54,771 bases of DNA from NCBI GenBank assembly GCA_021799495.1, contig JAJZAI010000022.1, positions 1 to 54,771 of the forward strand. Direction: 5' to 3'. The notes under the pieces are model-generated. The model searched no databases. It was not told the origin of the DNA and was given only the letters and a program-made list of their open reading frames with translations. This DNA is from Deltaproteobacteria bacterium (GTDB lineage Bacteria; Desulfobacterota; Binatia; Binatales; Binataceae). Position numbers and translations under genes: made by a program. Of this stretch, positions 40,055 to 51,602 are shown in pieces (position 1 is the first letter of the stretch; each line of letters opens with the position of its first letter).

Positions 40055-40534
40055 GCCCAAGCTGAGCCGATCATTTTTATAGGCGACAGCGGCGCCGGTA
40101 AGACTCATCTCCTTTTCGGCCTGGCAGTCGCGGCCTGCCGGCAGAAGCGCCGCGTGCGTTTAGCCAGCGCCGCCGGGCTAATCAACGAGATGGTCGAGGC
40201 TAAGCATCAGTTGCAACTCGGTCGCGCACTCACGCGCTGGGCGCGGTATGACCTGATCGCGCTGGACGAAGTCGGCAACGTGCCGCTGGTCGAAATTGAC
40301 GCTGAGTTCCTCTTCCAGATCATCGCCGAACGGGCCGAGAAGGCCGCCGTCATCGTCACCACCAATCTGCCCTTCTCGGAATGGACCTCGGTGATTCCCA
40401 ACGCCCGGCTCTGCAAGGCGCTGATCGACCGCATCACCGACCGCGCAACGATCATCGAGACCGGCGCCGAATCCTATCGGTTCAGGCGCATACTGGAAAA
40501 ACGTAAGGGCAAAAACCCGGCGACCAAAACTTAA
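40055..40534 (+). pseudogene. istB: Truncated IS21-type IstB ATPase
   Basis: DnaC-like transposition helper ATPase. The open frame starts after a TAG at 40052-40054 and lacks the first 90 or so residues. Walker A is [17 protein letters not shown] (from base 40074 on), Walker [10 protein letters not shown], then [16 protein letters not shown] (sensor region) and [13 protein letters not shown] with C-terminal SYRFRRILE. IstA is not present nearby, so this is a relic of an IS21-family element. No start codon with a ribosome site is seen. The next 270 bp to 40804 look like decayed element end and hold no gene. Confidence 0.8.
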
Positions 40535-40804
40535 CCCGCGCCGCCGCCCGCGGGCGGCGGATAAAGGAAAAATCTCAACGAGAGCGCGAAACGGAGAGTG
40601 ATCAACTCAACGTCGAGGTGGAGCCAAAACTGAAGATCAAAACGGGGCCAGACCGTATTGTCAAAATCACCATATGCGCAATTTGCCAAAAGCATGTTTA
40701 AAAGAGTACTGTCCGCAGAGACCGAGCCCCATTCAAAAGGGGCCGCCGGAGCGTTAACGGATGGGCCGCGCGTTTGCTCATAGTCGCGGGGGAGGGATGG
40801 CCCT

Positions 40805-42814
40805 ATGTCCGATTCGAAATCGCCGAGCCTTCGGGTTCGGCTCTTTCCGTGCTTCGTAACCGCCGCGTTAGTCACCGCTCTCCTTCTGGTAGCGCCTCCA
40901 GCTGCCAGCGCCCAGCTATCAGATAATTTCACACAGGACGTCGGGCTCAACGGCTCGATCTGGACATCGTCGTCTAGCTTTCTCACCTCGATGGCCTCGG
41001 CAACGTCCAGTCCTCCCGGGTCATTTCTAACGCCATCACTCTGCTTTAGCGCCGCACCGGCATCGTCCTGCTCAACTCCCGCCGGTATGGCGATGTCCGG
41101 CGTCAACGGAACGCTTGAGTTTACAGGAATTCAGTCGGTTCAAGCGTTCTCGCCGCCGTTTACCTTTGAGACCACGGTCGAGGCAATCGAGGCTGACGGA
41201 AATCCATTTAACGTGTACCTCGTTAGCGGCGATCTGAGTCAATGGATTTCAATTGCCGGTAATGTCAATTCTGGAAACGGCCCTTATTACGGCATTGATG
41301 TGAATTGGACAAACAGCGGCCAGCTGTTCTCGTCGCTCGGCTCGACAGTGTACGCAACTCCAGGTACAGGCATCTTCTACAATATCACCGTCTCTATCGA
41401 TTCGAGCGGAAACGCATCGATGTCGATAAGCGCTGCCGGCACGACGCTCGGTTCCATTAGCAACCTCTCCGTCGGGAAGGGCCCTTTCTACGTGGTGCTT
41501 GCTCAGCGCGAGGGCTTGCCCTATACGGTCGGTCCAAACCTCGCCGTTTGGCAGTCAGTGCAGCTTTCGTCCACCGGATTGACTCAAGACTTCAGCTTCT
41601 CGGTGAGCCCGAGCAACACCGTGCAGCCTGTGGCTCTCACCGGCCAAATCCCTTTCACTATCACTGCTACGCCGCTGAACGGATTCAACGGGACGGTTGA
41701 CGTTCAGGAAACGAGCGTGGTTCCGCAGAACGTTTACCTTTACGGCCTACCTCACCCAACAATTCTAAGCGCAGGAAATCAGTATTCGCTGTCTGGAGAT
41801 CTTCAGGCCACTATAGGTGCTACAGTCAATCAGCCTCGATCAATAACGTTTTGCGGAACAGCCACGACTAGTTCTGGGATGTCCCTAGAACATTGCGCCG
41901 ATCTGACTTTCGAAATAGAGGAACTTAGTGCAGTAAAAAATCAGATTCAACTGGACGGCCAGACGGTTTCTGATTTACTACGAAAGCGATGCCCGGCCCC
42001 GAGCATGACCAGCACCGCACTGGAGCTCGCGTTGCCTCCCGTCCAAGTCGGTGGTTCGCTTGCCGCAGAGTGCTTTTCAATTCAGCAGAACTTCTTCGTT
42101 TGGACTCCTGGCCAAGGTAACTATCCTTCTGAGCCGTCGTATTGGGCACAAAACGTAATAGAGGTTAACCGAGATCCTATTACAACAGACTGGCTGGTGC
42201 GGCCGGCCTTCAGCGTGTTTGACGTGAATTCCGACGGCACCATTGGTAGCCTCGCCGACTGCAATAATCCGCCTTGTATCGTGAGGGCGTTCCTGCCAGG
42301 AGGCTGGACTTCGATACCTTCGACGGCGACCTCGCTCACCCTGGAATCGGATATTGAGCAGATGGGCTCCGGTTATACAATTTCTTTCCTCACCTCTGTG
42401 GGAGGCGAGCAGCTAGGCTCACCGCTTACTACAGATGTTGACCTCGGTTCCACATCAGCGCCGTTCATCGATGCAGGCGTCGTCCGGGCTCCTATTACTC
42501 CTGCTTATCAGCCCGAACTTGCCCTGGTAGGTTTCGCCCTCAAGCATTCGGTAACATTTTTAAGCCCAACTTCTGGGACTCTCAGTTCATCGACCGAATT
42601 CGCAAGAGAAGATTCGTTCGTGTCTTCGGCGCAATCGCCGATGCCAGCGCCAGCGACTCCTAGTTTGAATTGCGCGTCAACCGCTGAGACATCGTACGGA
42701 CTACGCTGGAGTGAGGATGGCTCGACGTTCCAAGCCTCTTCGACTCAAGGTCTTGTTGCTGCCGAGGGCGTCAAGTTTGCCCCCGGTGCTGTGATGCCAT
42801 GTCCGAGTCAGTAA
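40805..42814 (+). CDS. Large secreted protein of foreign composition
   Basis: 669 residues with a Sec signal peptide (basic start, hydrophobic residues 16-32, cleavage likely after PAASA). Residues 38-260 look like a concanavalin/LamG-type beta sandwich (ending VGPNLAVWQSVQLSSTG). Residues 262-370 resemble an Ig-like domain (FSFSVSPSNTVQP); the rest is Ser/Thr-rich beta sequence with paired cysteines. No catalytic motif is seen. Codon use is near-neutral at third positions and far less GC-rich than neighbours. GGAGGG precedes the ATG by 8 nt. It lies between IS21 and IS3 relics, so it was probably brought in by mobile DNA. Possible surface adhesin or glycan binder. Confidence 0.7.
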   Translation: MSDSKSPSLRVRLFPCFVTAALVTALLLVAPPAASAQLSDNFTQDVGLNGSIWTSSSSFLTSMASATSSPPGSFLTPSLCFSAAPASSCSTPAGMAMSGVNGTLEFTGIQSVQAFSPPFTFETTVEAIEADGNPFNVYLVSGDLSQWISIAGNVNSGNGPYYGIDVNWTNSGQLFSSLGSTVYATPGTGIFYNITVSIDSSGNASMSISAAGTTLGSISNLSVGKGPFYVVLAQREGLPYTVGPNLAVWQSVQLSSTGLTQDFSFSVSPSNTVQPVALTGQIPFTITATPLNGFNGTVDVQETSVVPQNVYLYGLPHPTILSAGNQYSLSGDLQATIGATVNQPRSITFCGTATTSSGMSLEHCADLTFEIEELSAVKNQIQLDGQTVSDLLRKRCPAPSMTSTALELALPPVQVGGSLAAECFSIQQNFFVWTPGQGNYPSEPSYWAQNVIEVNRDPITTDWLVRPAFSVFDVNSDGTIGSLADCNNPPCIVRAFLPGGWTSIPSTATSLTLESDIEQMGSGYTISFLTSVGGEQLGSPLTTDVDLGSTSAPFIDAGVVRAPITPAYQPELALVGFALKHSVTFLSPTSGTLSSSTEFAREDSFVSSAQSPMPAPATPSLNCASTAETSYGLRWSEDGSTFQASSTQGLVAAEGVKFAPGAVMPCPSQ

Positions 42815-42994
42815 GAATATCGGCACGCGATCTTGCCAATCCTTCCAGTGGCTGGCGTCTCTGATCAATCGAAGTCAAAGCGTACCAGACCACCACGTCA
42901 TGGGGTGGGGGCGAAGATGGTGGTGTCTGTCAATTGGTGGAAAAGCAGTTAGCACCAGGATTGGGCGAGAGAGCGATTGATTAATCAGTTGGAC

Positions 42995-43797
42995 CTAACC
43001 CGTTTCGGTAGACGGTGTTGGGCTGCGGTAATGAGCCTGTGCTGAATGACTCCTTTCGTAGTTGATCGGCGAGAGATAGTCGAGGGCGGAGTGGCGGCGA
43101 TGGGGGTTGTACCAGCCCTCGAAGAAATCGAAGACCGCGATGCGGGCCTCGCCCCGGGTCTTGAAGCGCCGCCGGCTGAGCAATTCGCATTCCAGGGTGG
43201 CGAAGAAACTCTCGCACATGGCGTTGTCGAAGCAGTCGCCGACCGAACCCATCGAGGGTCGCACTCCGGCCTGCTCGCAGCGCTTGCCGAAGGCGAGCGA
43301 AGTGTATTGGCCGCCCTGGTCGGAATGATGAATCACGCCGGCCGGGCGTCGCTGCCCGAGCGCCATGTCGAGCGCCTTTGGTGCCAGCTCGGTGCGCAGA
43401 TGGGTCTCCATCGCCCAGCCGACAATCCTGCAGCTGAACGCGTCGAGCACCACCGCCAGATAGAGAAAGCCGGCCCAGGTCGGGATGCAGGTGATGTCGG
43501 CGACCCACAGCCGATTGGGCGCGGCGGCCGTGAGTCGCGCTCGACCAGATCCAGCGCCGGCCGCGCCCGGGGGGCGCGCTGGGTGGTGATTACCCAACCG
43601 CGCCGGCTTACTCCGCGTGGTTGTGCCGCGCGCATCAGCCGGGCCACGCGCTTGCATCCCACCTTAATGCCCTGCTCCTTAAGTTCCGCGCGGACGCGCG
43701 GCGCGCCGAGGGCGGGCTGCGGATGGCGCCGAAGCGGCGCGAAAAACCGCCAATCGGCGCGAACGGGCACGATCGGGCGCCATTTGACCGCGCCCAA
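42995..43797 (-). pseudogene. IS3-family transposase OrfB, frameshifted
   Basis: The DDE integrase core is complete in the downstream frame: D in NRLWVADITCIPT, D in VIHHSDQGGQYTS and E in NAMCESFFATLE, then GWYNPHRRHSALDYLSP. The upstream part (LGAPRVRAELKEQGIKVG, CKRVARLMRAAQPRGV) is in another frame; the two would join if one A were restored near 43533 on the plus strand. The N-terminal helix-turn-helix part and orfA are missing. Sequence near 42995-43020 resembles the typical IS3 end. An inactive copy. Confidence 0.85.
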
Positions 43798-43970
43798 ATC
43801 GTGGTTTTCGGCGATCGTGTAAGCGTGCGCGCCTGTTCAGGCGTGCGATAGAATGGCAAATCGGCGAATAGTCATGTTTGGACTATATTTCTCGAAGCTC
43901 GTATCATGGCAAATGCCACAACACGGGCGTGGCGCAATCACCTGGAGAAGCTCTGCAAAGGGTTCATCCC

Positions 43971-44034
43971 GTCATTCTGAGCGCAGCGAAGAATCCCGGG
44001 ATTCTTCGCTCCGCTAGGCTCCGTTCAGAATGAC
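43971..44034. repeat. 64-bp palindromic repeat with perfect 26-bp core
   Basis: Outer arms GTCATTCTGA (43971-43980) and TCAGAATGAC (44025-44034) are inverted copies; the centre 43985-44010 is a perfect 26-bp palindrome built on AGCGAAGAATCCC. It resembles the miniature inverted units found dispersed in many bacterial genomes. It lies between the IS3 relic and the ICMT-like gene and may act as a transcription barrier. Confidence 0.8.
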
Positions 44035-44057
44035 AATTTGACTTGCGCGGAGCTTCA

Positions 44058-44765
44058 CTAGAGCAGGCCGGGAATCAAGCGATAGCGGACTTTGCTGGCG
44101 TAGGCGCGATATTCCGGATCGGCCATTAGCAATTCTTCTTCCTGGTCAATCCGCCACATCATGAACGGCAGGCTGACGATATTGACCATGACGTTGAAGG
44201 CGCTGGGATAGCAAATCGCGTAACCGACCGACAGCAGCAGCCATCCCGCATAGATCGGATGGCGCATCAGGCGGAACGGACCGCCGCTGACGATACCGCG
44301 ATTAGCCGGCAAAAGGCCGAAGCTGCGCCCAAGAAAGACACGCGCGACTTGCGTAAACAGAACTCCTGCGATTTCGATTCCGATTCCCGCGGTTTGCGCA
44401 ATACCCGTGGAAGGCGCGGTCAGTTGGACCATCGCGGGTATGATCAGCATCCCGCCCGTCGCGGACAGACTGCGCAGATTGACCATCGTGGCCTTCGGCA
44501 TCGTGCGGACCAGCGAAAAAAAGCCCATCAACAATGCGCCGGCGCTCCAGATGACATTAGCCGCGCTGAAGTTGTGATGGCCTCCGAGGGTGAAAGCGCT
44601 CGAAAAAAAACATCCGGCAAGCAGCAGATTTCCCGCCGCGTTAACGAGGCCTTTGCGGTTAAATCCCTTGAATTCGCCGGAATCTTCCGGCGCTTCGACG
44701 GCGGCGGAGAAGCTCCGGGAATCCGACAGCAATCCTTCGACCGAGTTGCCCATGCGGCGTCGCAA
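44058..44765 (-). CDS. ICMT/NnrU-type membrane methyltransferase
   Basis: A 235-residue membrane protein with five to six hydrophobic segments. The C-terminal cofactor-binding signature of isoprenylcysteine carboxyl methyltransferase-like enzymes is seen: GGPFRLMRHPIYAGWLLL (near residue 162), then EEELLMADPEYRAYASKV and RYRLIPGLL. Bacterial members methylate diverse lipids or remain unassigned. ATG 44753 (MGNS) is an alternative start. About 100 bp downstream of the MFS gene on the same strand. Confidence 0.8.
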   Translation of the reverse strand: MRRRMGNSVEGLLSDSRSFSAAVEAPEDSGEFKGFNRKGLVNAAGNLLLAGCFFSSAFTLGGHHNFSAANVIWSAGALLMGFFSLVRTMPKATMVNLRSLSATGGMLIIPAMVQLTAPSTGIAQTAGIGIEIAGVLFTQVARVFLGRSFGLLPANRGIVSGGPFRLMRHPIYAGWLLLSVGYAICYPSAFNVMVNIVSLPFMMWRIDQEEELLMADPEYRAYASKVRYRLIPGLL

Positions 44766-44865
44766 GACCTTTCGCAGCGAAACTACACGAAATCAGGCGA
44801 TAAGAATAGAAAATAATTCAAAAGGCAAAAATTGGCGCGGTAACGGCAGTTAATTCGCGTTGCCT

Positions 44866-46124
44866 TCATGCGTCGGTTGGCGCGGCGGATATCGCATCTG
44901 CGGCGATTGTGCACGAATTAAGCGGAATAAGCGCCGCGTATCCAATCAAGCTGCATCCGCCGGCCATCGCCGCGACCCATAGATAACTGCCGGTGCGATC
45001 GATCACGAATCCGGCGAGCGGAGGACCGGCGAGCGCGCTGATCGAGGAGCTGGTGTAGAGCGCGCCGAGAATCGCGCCAAGGCCGCGCACGCCAAAGATT
45101 TCGGCGACCACGGCGGGCGACAAGGCGATCATCCCGCCGTATGACGCGCCCATCACGAGCGCGAATACCACCAGCGTTGCGTAGGAGTGCGCGCCGATCC
45201 AGAAGGCATAGCTGAGCCCCAATAACAGCATCATAGCCTTATAAAGGTTGATCGTGCTGGCGCGGCCGGCGAAAGCTCCCAGCCCCAGCCGGCCGGTGAC
45301 GCTGGCGGCCCCGATGATTCCGACAAGGGCGGCGGCGGCAACCTGGTCGGCGCCACAGTTATGCGCGAAATCAGGCAAATAGACGAATGGAATGTAAATC
45401 GAAACCGATGAGAGCACCGATGACACGTAAAGCAGAAGAAAATCGCGTGTGCCCATTGCCGCCGTTAATTGAATCGGCGCCGCCGCGGTTGTCTCGTGGA
45501 GCGGAGGCGCCGCGACGATCCAGGCGCATCCGAGCAGCGCCAACGACGACGCCACGCCCATCATCAGATACGCCTCGCGCCATCCGAACCGCTGAATCAG
45601 GGCGGCGGCGAGTGGGACGACCACCAGCGTGCCGCATCCGACGCCCGAGACCGCGACTCCCAAAGCCGCCGTGCGCCGTTTCAGAAACCATCCGCTGACC
45701 ACGGCGAGCGCGGGCACATACCAGCACGCCACGCCGACGCCCACGCCGAGTCCATAGGCGACGCATCCCCACCACAGGCGGCTCGCCGAGGCGGTGAAGC
45801 AAAGTCCCGCGCCGATCGCGATTGCGCCCACGGCCATCACGCGGCGCGGGCCGAAACGATCGCTGAGATGTCCCGCGGCGAGCCCAAGCAGGTTATAAAT
45901 GGCCGCGGTGAGCGAAAAAACGATCGAGGTGTGAGCGCGGGAGGCGCCAAATTCCGCCGCCATCGGCTTGAAAAAACGCCAAAGCTATAGACCACACCGA
46001 AGATCGTGAAACAGGCGAAAAACGCCGCGAACGCCATCAGCCACGCGCGCGGCGAGTCGAGCGCGGGTTGACTCAAGCGGGGCGAAACAGCGTTTGCGTG
46101 ATTGGCGGATTCGTCGACGGACAT
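44866..46124 (-). pseudogene. MFS transporter with single-base frameshift
   Basis: A 12-helix major facilitator. The first helix (RAWLMAFAAFFACFTIFGVV) is encoded in the frame starting at ATG 46124. The remainder, from MAAEFGASRAHTS to the end, is in a second frame whose loop 2-3 has GHLSDRFGPRRVMAVG (family A motif). The two frames join exactly if the six-T run (plus-strand A's at 45971-45976) had one more base, giving GVFFKPMAAEF. It may be a true mutation, a slippage site or a base-calling error. A substrate such as a mono- or dicarboxylate is plausible but not shown. Confidence 0.8.
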
Positions 46125-46344
46125 TTCGTGATGGGCGGCTAAGATGCGCCGGATAAGCGGCGCAAGCCGAAGAAAATTACGGTTCCCGTGCTTGGCGCGC
46201 AAGCGGATGCGCGTCGTTCGATCGAACGGCGCCAATCCGAATTGCGGAATTTGCTTTTGCGGTCGCCAATCGTGTCGAATAAAACCTATTGACGCGGAAG
46301 CGGCACGCTTGGCGTAACGCGGCGTCATCCAAGGCGGCGCATCG

Positions 46345-46887
46345 ATGAGCTATTGCAAAATCGCTCCGGGCCATCCGCTGCATGGCCCTTATCATGATCG
46401 CGAATATGGCTTCCCGACTCGCGACGAGCGGGCGTTGTTTGAACGGTTGGTGCTCGAAATCAATCAGGCGGGACTTTCCTGGCTGACGATTTTGAAAAAG
46501 CGGGAAAGTTTTCGTGCCGCCTTCGACGATTTCGAGGTGGATAAAGTGGCGCGTTATGGCGAGCGTCAGCGGGTCCGATTGCTTGCGAACGAAGGCATCA
46601 TTCGCAATCGGCTGAAAATCGACGCGGCGATCGAAAATGCGCGCAGAGTCGCCGAGTTAAGGCGCGAGCACGGATCGTTCGCGGGCTGGCTCGACCGGCA
46701 TCATCCCTTGGACAAGCTTGAATGGGTCAAATTGTTCAAACAGACCTTTTTATTCACCGGCGGCGAGATAACTGGCGAATTCCTGCTCAGCACCGGCTAT
46801 CTGCCGGGCGCGCATGAGGAATCATGTCCGGTATTTCGGAAAATCGTGCGGATGCGGCCGCCATGGGCGCGCGCCACGTTGGGATGA
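46345..46887 (+). CDS. tag: DNA-3-methyladenine glycosylase I (Tag)
   Basis: Base-excision repair glycosylase removing 3-methyladenine. The start PYHDREYGFPTRDERALFER and the signature LEINQAGLSWLTILKKRESF (residues 32-51, catalytic Glu in LEINQAGLSW) are characteristic, as are FDDFEVDKVA and the late FLFTGGEITGEFLLSTGYLP. The N-terminal zinc-binding Cys is at residue 4. Length 180 is normal. Stands alone; ribosome site is weak. Confidence 0.9.
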   Translation: MSYCKIAPGHPLHGPYHDREYGFPTRDERALFERLVLEINQAGLSWLTILKKRESFRAAFDDFEVDKVARYGERQRVRLLANEGIIRNRLKIDAAIENARRVAELRREHGSFAGWLDRHHPLDKLEWVKLFKQTFLFTGGEITGEFLLSTGYLPGAHEESCPVFRKIVRMRPPWARATLG

Positions 46888-46983
46888 CGCGAAACGAAAA
46901 TCCGCCATAATACGTATCAGGAATTGACGCTCGAAGGTTCGCGATAAGTTATAATTGATGGCGGACGAAGCGCGCGGTTATCG

Positions 46984-47778
46984 ATGTATTGCAAGAAGTG
47001 CGGCGCCAAAATTCACGAGAATGCGCGGCATTGTTCGGCCTGCGGCGCCGAAACCGGCCAGATTCAAGGCAAAGGTTCGGCGAAAAATAGCCGCAACCGG
47101 ATTGTTCTGGCGAGCGCAGGCGCGGCGGTCATTTTAATCGCGATCGCGGCGATCGTCGCGGAGCGCAGCGGGATATTCGGCGGTGGCCTGAACGCGCCAA
47201 ACAGCGCGGATCTCGCCGCCAGCCTCGGTCATGTGCGCGCACATTCGTGGAATGCGGCCTCCGCGATCGTTCCCGACGCCAATCTGCTTTATCTGCCGCA
47301 CGCCGATACCGGTTTCGTGGGCACGTGGGGTGGAGCCGTGCACGTTGTATCGGTGAGCGGCCAGGGGCGTCCCTCGATGACCGGCGACGTGCCGATGAGT
47401 TATCTGTTCGGCGAACGCAACGGCGAAGTGTTTCTCAAGACTCGCGTCTATGGCGATCCGAAATGGCCCGTGGTGAAGAGCGCCGTCAAGGTGCTGAGTC
47501 CCAAAAGCGTCGAATTCACGCTCAATTCCGTTTGCGCGAGCTGTATGCCTCCGGTCAGCCAGACCGAAACGACTCGCCTCACGCTGATCGCAAACGACAA
47601 ACTTTCCGCGGACTGCGAGACGTATGCGTTCGCGAGCGGCGGCGGCCATGTCGACGTCAAGTACGCGGGCACGCTCCATACGTTGACTCCGCAGGAGCTT
47701 GAACAACTCGACGCGAAAGTGCGGGAAGAGGGCAAACTGCTGACGACGATTGATAGCAAGTCGCACGTCGGGAGCTAA
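46984..47778 (+). CDS. Zinc-ribbon membrane-anchored protein, unknown role
   Basis: An N-terminal double-CxxC zinc ribbon (MYCKKCGAKIHENARHCSAC, residues 1-20) is followed by a basic linker, a single membrane helix (residues 39-60) and a 200-residue extracytoplasmic domain. The latter has no recognised fold; it contains CASCMPP and a further Cys that could form a disulfide. The layout (cytoplasmic ribbon, one span, outside domain) is common to envelope-sensing and assembly proteins. Function is not assigned. Confidence 0.7.
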   Translation: MYCKKCGAKIHENARHCSACGAETGQIQGKGSAKNSRNRIVLASAGAAVILIAIAAIVAERSGIFGGGLNAPNSADLAASLGHVRAHSWNAASAIVPDANLLYLPHADTGFVGTWGGAVHVVSVSGQGRPSMTGDVPMSYLFGERNGEVFLKTRVYGDPKWPVVKSAVKVLSPKSVEFTLNSVCASCMPPVSQTETTRLTLIANDKLSADCETYAFASGGGHVDVKYAGTLHTLTPQELEQLDAKVREEGKLLTTIDSKSHVGS

Positions 47779-47837
47779 CCGCGGACGTCCCGCGTGGTGA
47801 AGTCGTTTAATTAATTGGCGACGGCGCAGGCGGCAGG

Positions 47838-47938
47838 TCTGATCACGAATTCGGGGAGCGCGCTAATCGAGGTGCCGTGTGGAGAACGTCGGAAATGGCG
47901 TCACTCCGCGCACGCCAAAGATTTCAGCGATCGCTGCA
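47838..47938 (-). pseudogene. Decayed fragment of an MFS transporter paralogue
   Basis: On the plus strand, 47838-47938 aligns with 44998-45117 inside the MFS gene. Shared blocks include GATCACGAAT, GAGCGCGCT(A/G)ATCGAG and CCGCGCACGCCAAAGATTTC, separated by a 15-base deletion and scattered changes. No open frame remains. It marks an old duplication or a second transporter that was lost in the 237-bp gap before the fur gene. Confidence 0.6.
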
Positions 47939-48015
47939 AAGGCGCTGGTTTTACGCCGTGGATGGGAACCTCGTCTCGCGCTTGAGAGCCTACAATGCGG
48001 TTCACGTCCGAAGGC

Positions 48016-48555
48016 TCAAGAAGCAGGCGCGCATCTCCGTGTTTGCGGATTTTGGAAAAGACGAATGGCCGGGTTGTGTCGGCGTTCGTCCTTGAGACAT
48101 CGCGGACATATTCCATAAAGCTCGATCTTTTGGCGACCGAGCAAGACGCCTAGCTCGCGGGCTACGGCGAAGCGGATTCGCTCCAGCCGCGCGTTCTGGA
48201 ATTCAATGATGCGGCCGCACCGATCGCAGATAAACCGGTGACGAGGGTCTTTGTCGTTAACGATCTCATAACGACCTTTGCCGTTACTGAAATAACGTTC
48301 ATGGACCAGCTCGCACTCCTTGAGCAGCCTGAGCGTGCGGTAAATCGTGGCTTGGCCGGCGTGAGGATTGACCTTTTTGACCTCAGCGTACAGCTCTTCG
48401 GCGCTGATGTGGCGGCCGAGTTTGAAGAAGGTCAGGGCGACGTCGTCGCGCTGAGACGCAGGCTTGAGTCCCCGTTTGCGCAGCCGATCACGGAAGACCG
48501 CCATCAGCTTTTCCACGTCGTTACGCGTTCTATCGCGGACAGAGCGTGCCATCAT
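48016..48555 (-). CDS. Fur-family metalloregulator
   Basis: A 179-residue Fur protein. The winged helix contains ISAEELYAEVKKVNPHAGQA followed by TIYRTLRLLKECELV; the metal and dimer domain has DPRHRFICDRCGRIIEFQN with its CxxC and a second CPRC near residue 154, so the structural zinc site is intact. The last 25 residues are an extra basic tail. It could be Fur or Zur by sequence. Separate from, and unlike, the cysteine-free regulator upstream of katG. Confidence 0.88.
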   Translation of the reverse strand: MMARSVRDRTRNDVEKLMAVFRDRLRKRGLKPASQRDDVALTFFKLGRHISAEELYAEVKKVNPHAGQATIYRTLRLLKECELVHERYFSNGKGRYEIVNDKDPRHRFICDRCGRIIEFQNARLERIRFAVARELGVLLGRQKIELYGICPRCLKDERRHNPAIRLFQNPQTRRCAPAS

Positions 48556-48606
48556 TTTGCCGGCGTATGGCGTTGGAATTGCGGTTTGGAGCGCCGCGCG
48601 GATTTG

Positions 48607-48656
48607 GCGCAGCCACGACCGCGCTCGGATAGCCGAAGGTTCGGCCGTGGCTGCGC
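48607..48656 (-). terminator. Long stem-loop after katG
   Basis: GCGCAGCCACG (48607-48617) pairs with CGTGGCTGCGC (48646-48656), extended by further partial pairing of the interior. It sits 36 bp past the katG stop, where a terminator would be expected. There is no run of T on the minus strand, so it may be a Rho-independent-like barrier or an RNA-stabilising hairpin rather than a true intrinsic terminator. Confidence 0.45.
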
Positions 48657-48691
48657 TATGGTGGTCTTCGGAAGCGGACCGCTCAACAGGA

Positions 48692-50960
<2,269 letters not shown>

Positions 50961-50976
50961 CCTTGCTCAAAAAAAA

Positions 50977-51393
50977 TCAGGCCTTCCGGCGGCGCGGTTT
51001 CCGCGCGCGCCCGCTGACCACGACGTGGTAGTCGCGCACCTCGAAACCTGAAAGCGCGTCGAGTCTGGAAACCGAGAGCGACTCCCACGGGATGTCGTGA
51101 ATCCGCCCGCTGCGTTCGTCCACGAAATGATGATGGCGGCCGACGATGGCGTCGAAGACGGTCCGTCCGTCGCCGAAAACGAACTGGCGGAGCAATCCTT
51201 TTTTCACGAACAGGTTGAGGGTGTTGTAAACGGTCGCCCGCGAGATCATTGGAAAATTCCTGCGCACCCGCGACCAGACCTGATCGGCCGTCGGATGGTC
51301 GTCGGTGTCGAGCACGTATGCGGCCACGGCGACGCGCTGCGCCGACGGCTGCACGTTGGCCGCGCGCAATCGCTCCGCGATCCTGGCCTCCAT
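50977..51393 (-). CDS. Cysteine-free PerR-like Fur-family regulator
   Basis: A 138-residue Fur-family protein with the winged helix (QRVAVAAYVLDTDDHPTADQ, then ISRATVYNTLNLFVKKGLL) and the metal-binding GRHHHFVDERSGRIHDI. It contains no cysteine at all, so it lacks the structural CxxC zinc site; some PerR and Irr proteins share this. His and Asp residues needed for the regulatory metal are present. Its position directly before katG, with PerR-type palindromes before both genes, argues for a peroxide sensor controlling itself and katG. Confidence 0.85.
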   Translation of the reverse strand: MEARIAERLRAANVQPSAQRVAVAAYVLDTDDHPTADQVWSRVRRNFPMISRATVYNTLNLFVKKGLLRQFVFGDGRTVFDAIVGRHHHFVDERSGRIHDIPWESLSVSRLDALSGFEVRDYHVVVSGRARKPRRRKA

Positions 51394-51398
51394 TGCGG

Positions 51399-51415
51399 TT
51401 TAGATTAATTCTAAA
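51399..51415. promoter_or_regulatory. PerR box before the PerR-like gene
   Basis: TTTAGATTAATTCTAAA is a 17-bp near-perfect palindrome whose central 15 bases differ from the PerR consensus TTANAATNATTNTAA at one position. It begins 6 bp before the ATG at 51393, so a bound repressor would block initiation directly. This supports autoregulation. Confidence 0.75.
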
Positions 51416-51602
51416 ATGAGAAGCATGTCAAACAGATTCGCGATCGACGGCGGCTTCTTCGCGCGGACTGCCCGGCAAAAGCGCCGGCGCGCATCGTTGT
51501 CGTTCGCGGGCGCCATCTGCTAGACGAGGAACGGCGCGCGGACGGGGATTCGCGCCGGAACGGCGCGGAAATCCGCGCGGATCGAATACGGGGTATCGAT
51601 CG

